Shown here: in pieces, positions 1 to 9,174 of the stretch
Numbering within the stretch: position 1 is the first letter of the stretch
Layout of the letters: every line of letters starts with the position of its first letter
From: a virus
DNA: 64,000 bases
IMG/VR virus record: IMGVR_UViG_3300035670_000164
Coordinates: 1 to 64,000 of that record
Direction: 5' to 3' (one strand)
The notes under the pieces: generated by a model
Databases searched by the model: none
What the model was told of the DNA's origin: nothing
Seen by the model: only the letters and a program-made list of their open reading frames with translations
Made by a program: the position numbers and the translations under genes

Positions 1-848
1 CACGCAGCCATATAACACTTAAAAGCCCTGTAGGGATTATTGCAGGGTTAGATGGTTCGTATTTGGGCGACCAATCTTGCCTATGGTTGACTATTGAGTT
101 ATTAGCTACAAGCGCAACAAACTACCATCAATGCCAGCTAACTTGGCATAAGTCAGAGCCAACAGGCGGCAGCGCAACAGCCGTGCCGACTAGCACTAAT
201 TCAATTGCAAGCGGTACAACGTCATTTTTTAATACTTCGCTTGTTTCAAGCACGTTTCACTTTTTAGGCGTGTCAACTGGCGAGTTAATAGGTGGGGTTT
301 ATAAAGGTAAAGGTTCATTTTTAGCCCTAGTTTCAACGTCTACGAATTTTACACACGGCATATCTATGTTGCCGATTACGAATAATCGGCAATATAACAA
401 CAAAGATTATCCGTATAATTGTCCGTTTAAAATAAGGGCTTACAATAATTCAAATCTTTTGATTAATTCAATCGGTAATTCATTAAGTGCATTTTATTCT
501 CAATGCTCATCATGGGATATAAACGGCAATACTGCAATTGGAATTGTAAACGGGGCTGTTCCTGTGCTATGTCAAGGAGCTAGTAATTATTATTTAGGCA
601 ACGGAACAACTCCTGAAATAGATGTTGGCGGTTTGCTAGGATATGTGACAGAAAGCAACATCGACATGAATTTATGTTCGAGTAACGTGTCATTTACGAT
701 AGGGCAGATTGCAGATATTACGATTACAGGGGCAAGCATAGCAATAGGCAATGTAGACGCAGCACCGTCCACGATGTATTCAACAGCCGTAGGGGCAAAC
801 GGCGTGACAATATTCCCTAGTAATGTTGCGATAGCATATACGGTGTAA
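1..848 (+). CDS. Tail fibre-like protein, C-terminal part (cut by the left window edge)
   Basis: The reading frame is open from position 3 with no stop, so the true start lies left of the window. A TTG at 63 could be read as a start but has no good ribosome site and is probably internal. The product is rich in Ser, Thr, Gly and Asn with short hydrophobic beta-type stretches, as in phage fibre or receptor-binding proteins; I recognise no named domain. It is followed 2 bases later by another fibre gene. Base composition is clearly richer in G+C (many GCG, CGC, GGC codons) than the next gene, which suggests recent exchange of a host-range module. Confidence 0.6.
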   Translation, partial: RSHITLKSPVGIIAGLDGSYLGDQSCLWLTIELLATSATNYHQCQLTWHKSEPTGGSATAVPTSTNSIASGTTSFFNTSLVSSTFHFLGVSTGELIGGVYKGKGSFLALVSTSTNFTHGISMLPITNNRQYNNKDYPYNCPFKIRAYNNSNLLINSIGNSLSAFYSQCSSWDINGNTAIGIVNGAVPVLCQGASNYYLGNGTTPEIDVGGLLGYVTESNIDMNLCSSNVSFTIGQIADITITGASIAIGNVDAAPSTMYSTAVGANGVTIFPSNVAIAYTV

Positions 849-850
849 TT

Positions 851-1969
851 ATGGCAATTTTCAATAAATCACTATCAACAATTAGCGCAACAATAACAAC
901 TGATAGGCGTTTCTTTATTCAATTTTATAAAGGAGAACCTATTACTAATATTTATACAGTAATGGTTCAATCTAAAGCTTATTACTTACACAGAGCTTGG
1001 TCTCCTGATTTACAGTCTTTTGTTGTATGGTCTGATGATGTTATTAACTTATTTCCAACTACTACTTTACCATCTTGTAATGTTAATAATTTAACTAATA
1101 AACACATATATTTAGATTCTGGAGTTGAATACGTGGATACAAGAAATGAAATACCTACGGGAACAATAAATGGGTCTAATACAGTATTTACATTATCAGA
1201 TACTCCAATTAATAATGATGTTATTATTACTATTAATGGAGTGAAGCAAACTGATAATGGTGGATCACCAGACTATTCCGTAAATGGTTCAACCGTAACC
1301 TTTTCAGTAGCTCCACCTACAGGAAGTTTTATAGAAGCTTTTTATATCACTTCTGGTTCTAGTGTAAGTGTTATAGATGCTTCCCTACTATTTAATGGTA
1401 ATAACGCAGTTAGAAGTGTTTCTGGATATAGAGATTTAATGGGGGAAATTAATCTTAAAGGTTCTGGTGGAGGTATTCCTACTTGGACTCAAATGACTGC
1501 ATTAGGAAGTTTATGGGCTTACGCATTTAACTCAAGTAATACAATGAATGAAGTATGGGTTAATTACCATATAGACCATGATTATAAACCTGGTGGAAAT
1601 GTATTCTTACATGCTCATTGGACTACAAATGGAACTAATACTGGAACAGTTAGATGGAATTTCGAGTATTCCATTGCAAAAGGACATAATCAATCTTCTG
1701 ATAGTACCTTTGGTACTTCTACTACAATATCAGTAGAACAAGCAGGAAGTGGTGTTGCTTATAGACACATGGTTGCTGAAATTAATACGGCTTTACCTAC
1801 AACTAAATTAGAACCAGATAGCTTAATTCTTGTAAGAATTTATAGAGACCCAACTCATGTAAATGATACATTATCTGGTGATACAGTATTTTTATTACAA
1901 GCTGATTGTCATTATGAAACGGATAGATATGCAACACTTAATCGTTCTCCTAATTTCTATGGAAGTTAA
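851..1969 (+). CDS. Tail fibre protein
   Basis: 372 residues. Residues ~95-165 hold a fibre-type segment (PTGTINGSNTVFTLSDTP, then TINGVKQ), a pattern common in phage fibre and baseplate proteins. The C-terminal ~180 residues contain the aromatic and histidine-rich stretch HDYKPGGNVFLHAHW seen in several phage fibre C-termini. It is AT-rich like the main genome, in contrast to the genes on either side. Role inferred from these patterns and the surrounding fibre cluster: virion surface, host recognition. Confidence 0.6.
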   Translation: MAIFNKSLSTISATITTDRRFFIQFYKGEPITNIYTVMVQSKAYYLHRAWSPDLQSFVVWSDDVINLFPTTTLPSCNVNNLTNKHIYLDSGVEYVDTRNEIPTGTINGSNTVFTLSDTPINNDVIITINGVKQTDNGGSPDYSVNGSTVTFSVAPPTGSFIEAFYITSGSSVSVIDASLLFNGNNAVRSVSGYRDLMGEINLKGSGGGIPTWTQMTALGSLWAYAFNSSNTMNEVWVNYHIDHDYKPGGNVFLHAHWTTNGTNTGTVRWNFEYSIAKGHNQSSDSTFGTSTTISVEQAGSGVAYRHMVAEINTALPTTKLEPDSLILVRIYRDPTHVNDTLSGDTVFLLQADCHYETDRYATLNRSPNFYGS

Positions 1970-1971
1970 TT

Positions 1972-2748
1972 ATGAAAGTTAATGCTAATCAATTAACAGG
2001 ACTCAAAGCTGATTTCAATACTGCTTGTACAGACGATAACTTTGCATACAATACTCAGTTATTTGGTAATAGAAATAAAATTATTAATGGTAACTTTAAT
2101 GTAAACCAGAGAGGGTATGTAGCCAGTACAGAATTGACTGCTGGTAATTATGGACATGATAGATGGAAAGCAGGAGCTAGTAATTGTACATATACATTTT
2201 CTACTACTGAAAACGTTACAACAATAAATATAATTAGTGGTAGCTTACAACAAGTTATAGAAGGATCAAACTTAGAATCAGGTACTTATTACTTAACTTG
2301 GACTGGTACAGCACAGGGCAAGATAGGTGGAGGTAGTTATAGTAACTCAGGTGTTTCAGCAACTATAACAGGTGGAAGTAATCTTACTATTGAATTTAAT
2401 ACAGGAACAATTAGTCTAGTTCAGTTTGAAAAAGGAGTAATTACGCCGTTTGAGTATCGCAGTGTACAATGTGAATTGCTTCTATGTCAAAGATATTATG
2501 AAAAAGCAATAAACGTCGCAGCAGGGGTAGCACAGTCTATCTATTCGACTAATGCAGCAGCGTATTATTTCAAAGTAAAAATGCGAGCAGTTCCCACAAT
2601 TAGCAACGCTTCTTTTCCTGATACGGCAGGGAGTGCGGTGCAAATTATAGATTCAACATCTATCAGTTTTGCATTCCAGAATTCAAACGCTAACTTTTCC
2701 GTTGGAGTAGGTCAGAAAATTTCATTTGATGCAAGTGCGGAGCTATAA
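1972..2748 (+). CDS. Tail fibre protein with carbohydrate-binding-like module
   Basis: 258 residues. Residues ~30-65 contain NRNKIINGNFNVNQRG and a following HDRWKAG, the 'inNG.f.vnQRG ... DRW' signature of a module found in many phage tail fibres. LVQFEKGVITPFEYRS follows at ~155-170, also typical of that family. The first two thirds are AT-rich; from about 2445 the DNA becomes richer in GC and stays so to 3165. The gene therefore looks like a mosaic of a resident N-terminal part joined to a foreign C-terminal part. It probably binds the host surface. Confidence 0.65.
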   Translation: MKVNANQLTGLKADFNTACTDDNFAYNTQLFGNRNKIINGNFNVNQRGYVASTELTAGNYGHDRWKAGASNCTYTFSTTENVTTINIISGSLQQVIEGSNLESGTYYLTWTGTAQGKIGGGSYSNSGVSATITGGSNLTIEFNTGTISLVQFEKGVITPFEYRSVQCELLLCQRYYEKAINVAAGVAQSIYSTNAAAYYFKVKMRAVPTISNASFPDTAGSAVQIIDSTSISFAFQNSNANFSVGVGQKISFDASAEL

Positions 2749-3162
2749 ATGTATCAATTACAAAACAATTCGATAAAACGATTAATCGACAATGCCATTA
2801 TCCCACTTGATGAATTAAATTTAGATTATCAGAAATATTTAGAATGGTTAAACGCTGGCAATATTCCACAGCCAGAATTTACAGAGCATGAGCTATTTCA
2901 GCGCAAAGTTAAAAGCTATGAGCAGGCAGTTCAAGCACATTTAGACGGTACAGCACAAACGCGCGGCTATGATAGCATCATTAGCGCGTGTAGCTACGGT
3001 GCAACAGCTAACCATTTTCAAGCAGAGGGGCAAGCTTTCATTGTATGGCGTTCAGAATGTTGGAGAGTTTGTTTTCAAATCCTACAAGAAGTGCAAGCAG
3101 GTACTAGAACAGAACCGACTATCGAAGAATTGATAGCTGAGTTACCTATTTTTAATTATTAA
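2749..3162 (+). CDS. Tail fibre assembly (chaperone)-like protein
   Basis: 137 residues. The N-terminus (LDYQKYLEWLNAGNIPQPE) matches the 'Y..YL.W...GN.P.P' pattern of phage tail-fibre assembly proteins. The C-terminal half (LDGTAQTRGYDSIISACSY, then a W-rich helix) is a segment often encoded right after phage fibre genes. It starts directly after the stop of the preceding fibre gene and shares its higher GC content. Inference: an assembly partner that moved together with the distal part of that fibre. Confidence 0.6.
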   Translation: MYQLQNNSIKRLIDNAIIPLDELNLDYQKYLEWLNAGNIPQPEFTEHELFQRKVKSYEQAVQAHLDGTAQTRGYDSIISACSYGATANHFQAEGQAFIVWRSECWRVCFQILQEVQAGTRTEPTIEELIAELPIFNY

Positions 3163-3171
3163 GGATAAAAG

Positions 3172-3534
3172 ATGGTTGATCCAATTCAAAATGTAGTAGA
3201 TGCTAAATCTGGTTATGAACTAGCTTTAGCAATAATAGGAGTATTTATTTTAGGATTTGCTTGGATTAGTCGTAAATTCTTTGAAATTACTAAAACTCAA
3301 GATGATAAAGAAGTAGTACATATCCAACACATAGAATCAATTAATAAAGCTCATGTAGAACAAATTGAACGTATCTATAAAGAAAATAGTGATAGAGTTG
3401 AAAGGTTAATTGAAGCTCATAGAACAGAAATATTAACTGCTGTAGACAAATTAACAGTTGCATTACATGAATTACATATATCTATTGAGAAACGTTCAGT
3501 AAGATTAACTGATAACAGAACTAATGGTAAATAA
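3172..3534 (+). CDS. Small membrane protein, possible holin or spanin-like
   Basis: 120 residues with one clear transmembrane segment at ~15-35 (ELALAIIGVFILGFAWIS). A long, charged, helical, probably coiled-coil tail follows (~40-105). AAGGA lies 8 bases before the ATG. One N-terminal membrane helix with a long helical soluble part, placed beside the terminase, fits known phage holin or spanin arrangements, but no family signature is visible. The last codons overlap the terminase start. Function is inferred from topology only. Confidence 0.45.
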   Translation: MVDPIQNVVDAKSGYELALAIIGVFILGFAWISRKFFEITKTQDDKEVVHIQHIESINKAHVEQIERIYKENSDRVERLIEAHRTEILTAVDKLTVALHELHISIEKRSVRLTDNRTNGK

Positions 3535-6061
3535 AACTGTAGTAGATTATTTAAATAATATTTCATATAAAGAAGATACTTCTTATGTACCTTCTTTATT
3601 TGCATTACAGTTTATTAATTTTATTAAATTAGTAAATGGTGATTCTCAAGAAGAACATAAAACACCTATTATTCATTATAAAATGTTAGATAAATTAGTA
3701 AACCCAAAGAAAGATATTATTAATTTACTCTTTCGTGGTTCAGCTAAAACTACTGTATTTGCTGAATATATGATTCTTTATTTAGCTATATATCAAGAAT
3801 TACCTAAACTAAAAAACATTGATTTAGGAATATATGTATCAGATTCTATTGAAAATGGTGTAAAAAATATGAGAAAGAATTTAGAATATCGTTGGGATAA
3901 TTCTGAATTTTTAAAACAATTTATACCTAATACTAGGTTTACAGATATTAGATGGGAATTTACTAATATTGAAGGTAAAACTACTATCTTTAAAGGTTAT
4001 GGTGCAGCTACAGGTGTAAGGGGAGCTAAAGAAATGGGTAAAAGACCTATGTTAGCTTTACTCGATGATTTACTTAGTGATGAAGATGCTAAGTCAGATA
4101 CAGTAATTTCAAATATAGAATCTACTGTATATAAAGCTATTGAACATGCTCTTGATCCAAATAAAAGATTAGTTGTATGGAATGGAACTCCATTTAATGC
4201 TAAAGACCCATTATATAAAGCTGTAGAATCTGGTGCTTGGGAAGTAAATGTATTTCCTGTATGTGAAGAATTTCCTTGTACAGAGGAAGAATTTAAAGGA
4301 GCTTGGGAAGATAGGTTTTCATATAGTACAGTTAAAGCTAGATATGATAAAGCATTACAAGTAGGTAAAATAGATTCTTTTAACCAAGAATTAATGTTAA
4401 GAATTATGAGTGATGAAGATAGATTAATTACTGATTCTGATATTAGATGGTATAAGAGAGAAACTTTATTGGAAAATAAAGATTTATATAATTTTTATAT
4501 TACTACTGACTTTGCTACTTCTGAAAAAACTTCAAGAGATTTTAGTGTTATATCTGTTTGGGCTTATAATTCTAATGGAGATTGGTTCTATGTTGATGGA
4601 ATATGTAAAAGACAAACTATGGATAAAAATATAAATGAATTATTTAGATTAGCTCAAATGTATAAACCCCAACAAGTAGGTATAGAAGTATCAGGACAAC
4701 AAGGAGGATTTATTTCATGGATTCAAGAAGAAATGATGAGAAGAAATATATGGTTTACTCTAGCAAGTGATAATAATAAATCTGATCCAGGTATTAGACC
4801 TAATACAAATAAAATGGTAAGATTTAATGTAGTAGTTCCTTGGTTTAAGATGCACAAAATATTCTTCCCTAATGAATTAAAAAAAGATAGTACATTAGTG
4901 GAATGTATGGATGAATTAACTTTAGCAAGTCCTCAAGGGTTTAAATCTAAACATGATGACTTTTGTTTTACTGGGAATACTCAAATTCTTCTTCACGATG
5001 GTTCATTAAAAAAAATAAAAGATATTAAAGAAAATGATTTAGTTATGACGTTAGCATTAGATACTATTGCTATGCCAGCATGTTCTGCTATAATGACTGG
5101 TACTAAAGAAGTTAAAGATTACTTTTTTAGTAATGGAAGTGTTATTTCTGTAACTGAAAATCATCCAATATTGTCAACATTAGGTTGGATTCAAGTTAAA
5201 GATATAACACCAGAAACTAAAATTATCTGGAGTAGTATATGCAAATTGAATTCGATGGATATAAGTGGACTAAATGTAAATCAGGGTATTATCAATCAAG
5301 TTGTAACATCAATGGTAAACGAAGATGGTTACATCAATATGTATGGCAAAAAACTAATGGAGATCAACCTAAAGGATTTGCTATACACCATAAAGATGAA
5401 GATAAAGACAATAACTCTATTGAAAATTTATGCTTACTGTCAAGAAGTAATCATCAAAAACTGCATGGATTTCAAGGAGACTTGGAACAACAAAAAATTC
5501 AGCTTGAAAATATTAGGATTAAGGCAACAGAATGGCATAAATCTGATGAAGGTAGGGCATGGCATAAAGAACATTATGAAAAAACTAAAGAATCTTTACA
5601 TAAAAAAAGATTTACAAGGGAATGCTTTGTCTGCGGAAAATCAATACAATCTCACCTTAAACTCAAAAGAGTCTTTTGCTCTACAAAATGTTCTAATACA
5701 AACCAAACAACAGACACAACAAAATTCAAACTTTTTAAATGTGAATGGTGTAATTCAGAATTCATGTGGCACAGATGGAAACGAAGTTGTTCTAAGGAAT
5801 GCGGAAATAGTTTATCTGGTAAAAAAAGACAACTTAAGATACGAGAATGTGTATAATTTTGAAGTAAAAAGTTCTCACAATTATGTATTAGCTAACGGCA
5901 TTATAGCACATAATTGTGATACTATTTCTATGTTAGCATCATTACAACCTTGGAAACCTTCTGTAGAAGCTAATATAAAAAAGAAAGATAATAATAGTCC
6001 TATTTGGGAATTTGATATTCCAATAGATGAACCTAGTAACCTTCACTCATATATTATATGA
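3524..6061 (+). CDS. terL: Large terminase subunit interrupted by an intein
   Basis: 845 residues as translated. The host protein is residues 1-480 plus 798-845, about 528 residues, a normal size for N4-like TerL. ATPase domain: Walker A-like RGSAKTT at 71-77 and acidic Walker B LLDD ending at 181-182. Nuclease domain: D329 in TTDF, E388 in GIEVSG, and the last acidic pair HDD (477-479). The intein sits exactly after this motif, and removal joins HDDF to CDTISML, the usual terminase sequence. TerL cuts concatemeric DNA and pumps it into the prohead. The stop overlaps the next start as ATGA. An endonuclease gene is nested out of frame inside the intein. Confidence 0.92.
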   Translation: MVNKTVVDYLNNISYKEDTSYVPSLFALQFINFIKLVNGDSQEEHKTPIIHYKMLDKLVNPKKDIINLLFRGSAKTTVFAEYMILYLAIYQELPKLKNIDLGIYVSDSIENGVKNMRKNLEYRWDNSEFLKQFIPNTRFTDIRWEFTNIEGKTTIFKGYGAATGVRGAKEMGKRPMLALLDDLLSDEDAKSDTVISNIESTVYKAIEHALDPNKRLVVWNGTPFNAKDPLYKAVESGAWEVNVFPVCEEFPCTEEEFKGAWEDRFSYSTVKARYDKALQVGKIDSFNQELMLRIMSDEDRLITDSDIRWYKRETLLENKDLYNFYITTDFATSEKTSRDFSVISVWAYNSNGDWFYVDGICKRQTMDKNINELFRLAQMYKPQQVGIEVSGQQGGFISWIQEEMMRRNIWFTLASDNNKSDPGIRPNTNKMVRFNVVVPWFKMHKIFFPNELKKDSTLVECMDELTLASPQGFKSKHDDFCFTGNTQILLHDGSLKKIKDIKENDLVMTLALDTIAMPACSAIMTGTKEVKDYFFSNGSVISVTENHPILSTLGWIQVKDITPETKIIWSSICKLNSMDISGLNVNQGIINQVVTSMVNEDGYINMYGKKLMEINLKDLLYTIKMKIKTITLLKIYAYCQEVIIKNCMDFKETWNNKKFSLKILGLRQQNGINLMKVGHGIKNIMKKLKNLYIKKDLQGNALSAENQYNLTLNSKESFALQNVLIQTKQQTQQNSNFLNVNGVIQNSCGTDGNEVVLRNAEIVYLVKKDNLRYENVYNFEVKSSHNYVLANGIIAHNCDTISMLASLQPWKPSVEANIKKKDNNSPIWEFDIPIDEPSNLHSYII
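4964..5914 (+). mobile_element. Intein inside terminase (317 residues)
   Basis: Residues 481-797 of the terminase reading frame. Block A begins CFTGNTQILLHDGS with catalytic Cys1. Block B contains SVTENHPIL (the T..H motif). Block F is VYNFEVKSSHNYVLANG, and block G ends GIIAHN before a Cys as the +1 extein residue. All residues needed for standard splicing (C1, TxxH, HN, C+1) are present. The middle, ~570-775, has no endonuclease similarity in this frame and is rich in K, N, I and L. That is because the same DNA encodes an HNH protein in another frame. Confidence 0.92.
5239..5856 (+). CDS. HNH homing endonuclease nested out of frame in the terminase intein
   Basis: 205 residues, wholly inside the terminase gene but in a different + frame. 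A GGAG ribosome site lies 7 bases before the ATG. The N-terminal ~80 residues hold an HNH core: WLHQYVWQ, HHKDEDKDNNSIENL (H50-H51, N59) and NHQKLH. The C-terminal ~90 residues have two Cys-pair zinc-finger-like motifs (CFVCGKS ... CSTKC, and CEWCNSE ... CSKEC). Such proteins cut an intein-free allele and so spread the element. That this frame, and not the intein frame, carries the recognisable domain shows it is a real gene and not a chance opening. A DNA-binding or maturase-like accessory role is less likely. Confidence 0.85.
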   Translation: MQIEFDGYKWTKCKSGYYQSSCNINGKRRWLHQYVWQKTNGDQPKGFAIHHKDEDKDNNSIENLCLLSRSNHQKLHGFQGDLEQQKIQLENIRIKATEWHKSDEGRAWHKEHYEKTKESLHKKRFTRECFVCGKSIQSHLKLKRVFCSTKCSNTNQTTDTTKFKLFKCEWCNSEFMWHRWKRSCSKECGNSLSGKKRQLKIRECV

Positions 6062-6684
6062 AAATAATAGATTTCATTAATTTAGTTAAAGATGGTCCTT
6101 TAAGACAAGTAAGTATTAATCAAACTGATTTAGTATCTTATATTAATCTTGGATTACAAGAAGTATATCAAAAGTTTAATTTAGATACTAAAACAGAAAC
6201 AATTACTTTAACTACTGCATTAGAATATGATTTACCTTTGGATTTTACAAGTGTAAATTATATTAGAACTTCTGGTAATTATTACAGAGATGAGCAAGGT
6301 AATTTATATAATTTAAACGAAGACTTTGATTTAGCAATTAATGAACCTAATAATTTTAATAGCATATTTATTAACAATAATCTTACACTTTATGTACCTT
6401 ACCCAGTTGTAGGTCAAGAATTAACTTTAAATTATAAAGCTAGTCCAGTATTAATAGCAGAATTTGAATTAGATACTGATATGCTTGTAGCTAATCAGTA
6501 TTTAAATCCATTAATGATGTATGTAACATATCTTGGATTCTTACAGAATGGTGGAAGTAGTATTCCTGAGATTAAATCTTCATTACAATTATATGAAGAA
6601 GCTTGTAATTCAATTCTAATGTCAGGTAACTATATTAATCATACTGGATATGATAATAAATTTGAAGAAAGAGGATTTGTATAA
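6058..6684 (+). CDS. Head-tail connector / adaptor-like virion protein
   Basis: 208 residues. The N-terminal helical stretch (MKIIDFINLVKDGPLRQ ... YINLGLQEVYQKF), a central beta-rich part (LEYDLPLDFTSVNYIR) and a helical C-terminus resemble phage adaptor or connector proteins that sit beside the terminase in N4-like genomes (N4 gp67 region). It overlaps the terminase stop (ATGA) and the next start (TAATG). The role is inferred from context and overall pattern, without a catalytic or binding motif. Confidence 0.5.
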   Translation: MKIIDFINLVKDGPLRQVSINQTDLVSYINLGLQEVYQKFNLDTKTETITLTTALEYDLPLDFTSVNYIRTSGNYYRDEQGNLYNLNEDFDLAINEPNNFNSIFINNNLTLYVPYPVVGQELTLNYKASPVLIAEFELDTDMLVANQYLNPLMMYVTYLGFLQNGGSSIPEIKSSLQLYEEACNSILMSGNYINHTGYDNKFEERGFV

Positions 6685-7772
6685 TGGCTACATCATCTGA
6701 AAATGCTACATTAGCTAATCAATATGCCACACATGCAGAACAAGATGCTGTTGCTGCATTACAGGCATCAGAAGATGCTTATCAAGCTGCTGCTTTAGAG
6801 GTATCTTTATATTGGGATTTTGAAACTAACGAATTTAAAGCATATAACACTGATACAGCTTCTTGGGAAGTAGTTCATGTAGATTCTTTTCAAGGTTCAA
6901 TAGATGGTGGAACAGTATCAGTTCCAAATCATTTAATTCAAATTAAAAGAGATACTGCTGGAAATTGGTTTAGTAATAATCCAATATTAGCAATAGGTGA
7001 AGTTGGTTTTGAAACAGATACAAAATATTTAAAAGTAGGTAATGGAACATCTGCATGGAATGATTTATCTTATATTCAAATTCCTAGTGCTAATGTTATT
7101 GGATTTGAGAATGTAGATAATACTGCTGATATAGACAAACCAGTATCTACTTTACAACAAACTGCTATTGATGATTCTTTACAATTAGCTAAAGATTATT
7201 CAGATGTATTAAGATTAGAAACATATATTGATAAAGGTGAATATGATGCTTCTGGTGATGTATTTCCTACTACTGCTTTAAGAGGGGATACTTATTTAAT
7301 TTCTGTAGGTGGAACATTAGGCTCATTAATAGTAGAACAAAAAGATACTCTTAGAGCATTAATAGATGATCCAGGTCAATCAGAAAGTAATTGGTTAGTT
7401 ATTCCAGCAAAAGAAAATATAGTTTATCCATATATTGTTAGTGGATTTATATATGATAAACCTCAAGAAAATGATTTAGTATTATTACACGTATTTGTTA
7501 CTAATGTATCTTTTCCACAAGATTTAGTTGGAAGTAAAGTAATTTGTAGAGATGTGATATTAACAACCTCTACTACTAAAGAATTTAAGTTATATAAAAA
7601 TTATTTAGAAATTGGTTCAATTAATTTTACAACAGATAATTTAGAAGCAACATATACTTTTAATAATTCAGTATCATTTATTGCTGGGGATACATTACAA
7701 ATTATGTCTCCAACATCTCAAGACCCAAATTTAAAACATATAGCAATATCACTATTAGGAACGAGAACATGA
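6684..7772 (+). CDS. Tail appendage / fibre protein
   Basis: 362 residues. The Ala-rich helical N-terminus (~1-50) is followed by fibre modules: GEVGFETDTKYLKVGNGTSA at ~112-131, a typical fibre repeat, then ENVDNTADIDKPVSTLQQTA (~145-165), the 'nVdNTsDadKPvS' linker of many phage tail fibres. The C-terminus is beta-rich. It lies in the appendage region of the N4-like gene order. Probable non-contractile appendage or fibre that attaches other receptor-binding parts. Confidence 0.65.
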   Translation: MATSSENATLANQYATHAEQDAVAALQASEDAYQAAALEVSLYWDFETNEFKAYNTDTASWEVVHVDSFQGSIDGGTVSVPNHLIQIKRDTAGNWFSNNPILAIGEVGFETDTKYLKVGNGTSAWNDLSYIQIPSANVIGFENVDNTADIDKPVSTLQQTAIDDSLQLAKDYSDVLRLETYIDKGEYDASGDVFPTTALRGDTYLISVGGTLGSLIVEQKDTLRALIDDPGQSESNWLVIPAKENIVYPYIVSGFIYDKPQENDLVLLHVFVTNVSFPQDLVGSKVICRDVILTTSTTKEFKLYKNYLEIGSINFTTDNLEATYTFNNSVSFIAGDTLQIMSPTSQDPNLKHIAISLLGTRT

Positions 7773-8254
7773 AATTTAGTAAAGAATTAAGAGATTCAAT
7801 GATTGATGCTGCATTCAAAACTTCTGGTTTAGTATTTAATCAATTTGTAATTAGTTTTTATGGACCTGCTACAGATATAACTACAGTTATTCCTACATTA
7901 CCTACAGATTTAGCTGTAGCTGGTGGTAATATATTATTAGGAACATTTACTGTAAATAATGATGGAACTACTCCATTAACTTGGGAAGCTTCTGTAGATG
8001 GTACAGTACAACGTACTGCTAGTGAATCAGTATCTACTACCTGTGTAGCTACAGGTTATCCTAGATTTTGTAGAATACATTTATTAGCTGATACTGGTGG
8101 TAATGCTGCTGATACTACTAAATTAAGAATACAAGGTACTTGTGGTACAGCTATTACAAATGATTTTGTATTAGATAATACATTTTATCCAATGACTGCA
8201 ACACAAACATACTCTTTTGGAAATTTAACTCTTACATTTGGTGCTGGTAGCTAA
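7769..8254 (+). CDS. Tail-associated hypothetical virion protein
   Basis: 161 residues, starting inside the end of the appendage gene (ATGA overlap). The first 15 residues (MKFSKELRDSMIDAAFKTS) are helical and the rest is beta-rich with many Thr and Gly. I do not recognise the family. Its position in a tight run of tail genes makes a small structural or appendage protein likely. Confidence 0.5.
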   Translation: MKFSKELRDSMIDAAFKTSGLVFNQFVISFYGPATDITTVIPTLPTDLAVAGGNILLGTFTVNNDGTTPLTWEASVDGTVQRTASESVSTTCVATGYPRFCRIHLLADTGGNAADTTKLRIQGTCGTAITNDFVLDNTFYPMTATQTYSFGNLTLTFGAGS

Positions 8255-8256
8255 TA

Positions 8257-9174
8257 ATGTCTTGTTTCTGGACTAATGAAGTTAATACTGAATGCTGGGA
8301 AGAAAATATTACTACTATAGGAACTACTTGGATACCTCAACCTAATAGTGGAACTGGGCTTTGGCGAGGAATTTCTTGTTCTAGTGATAGATCAATTATA
8401 CTTGCTTGTGGAATATCAATACCATTAAAACTTTCAACAGATTCTGGCATAACATGGTTTAATAAAGAAACAAGTCGTCTTTGGACTGATGTTGCTGTAT
8501 CTTCTGATGGTACTAAATTATTTGCTATAGTAGCAGGAGGTAAAATATATGTATCAACAGATTCAGGAAATACTTGGGTTGGAAAAGATTCTAATAGAAA
8601 TTGGTTAGGAATAGCTTGTTCAAGTACAGGACAATATGTAGTTGCTACAGTAAATAATGGATATATTTATGTTTCTTCTGATTATGGAAATACTTGGATT
8701 CAAAGAGGTAATTCTTTGCAATATTACAAAGTAGCTATATCTTCTGATGGTTCTAAAATAGTTGCTAGTGTTATAGGTATTCCACAAATTTCATTAGATT
8801 ATGGAAATACTTGGTCTAATATGAATTTAAGTGGGGATTATAGGACAATATCAATATCTAAAGATGGAACATATATTTTTGTTGGTGGTTATAATGCACA
8901 AAAAGGAATTAAAGTTTCATTTACTAATGGAAGTACATGGCAAAGTATTTTTGCAGCATCTAATGTATATGGAATTGCTTGTTCAGAATTTGGACGATAT
9001 ATAGTTGCAGTAACAAGTCAAGGATTTATTTATGTATCAAAAGATTTTGGAGTTTCTTGGGAAGAAACTCAAGGGTATACAGGTTACACTTGGGATGGTG
9101 TTTGTATGTCAAATTCAGGACAATATTTAGCTTCTCCACGGAATAATTATAATATTTATACAAGTGACTATTAA
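8257..9174 (+). CDS. BNR/Asp-box repeat tail protein (beta-propeller-like)
   Basis: 305 residues with at least five Asp-box motifs: STDSGITW, STDSGNTW, SSDYGNTW, SLDYGNTW and SKDFGVSW, about 40 residues apart, interleaved with V/I-A/S-S-S-DG strands. Asp-box repeats mark beta-propellers such as sialidase-like and photosystem assembly-like folds. No sialidase catalytic Arg triad or FRIP motif is evident, so binding to surface sugars is more likely than hydrolysis. It sits where tail-surface proteins are encoded, and its last base is the first of the next ATG. Confidence 0.7.
   Translation: MSCFWTNEVNTECWEENITTIGTTWIPQPNSGTGLWRGISCSSDRSIILACGISIPLKLSTDSGITWFNKETSRLWTDVAVSSDGTKLFAIVAGGKIYVSTDSGNTWVGKDSNRNWLGIACSSTGQYVVATVNNGYIYVSSDYGNTWIQRGNSLQYYKVAISSDGSKIVASVIGIPQISLDYGNTWSNMNLSGDYRTISISKDGTYIFVGGYNAQKGIKVSFTNGSTWQSIFAASNVYGIACSEFGRYIVAVTSQGFIYVSKDFGVSWEETQGYTGYTWDGVCMSNSGQYLASPRNNYNIYTSDY

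Noticed and set aside
8257-9174. Sialidase activity for the Asp-box protein
   Set aside because: Asp boxes alone mark propellers; no catalytic Arg triad, Tyr/Glu pair or FRIP motif seen.
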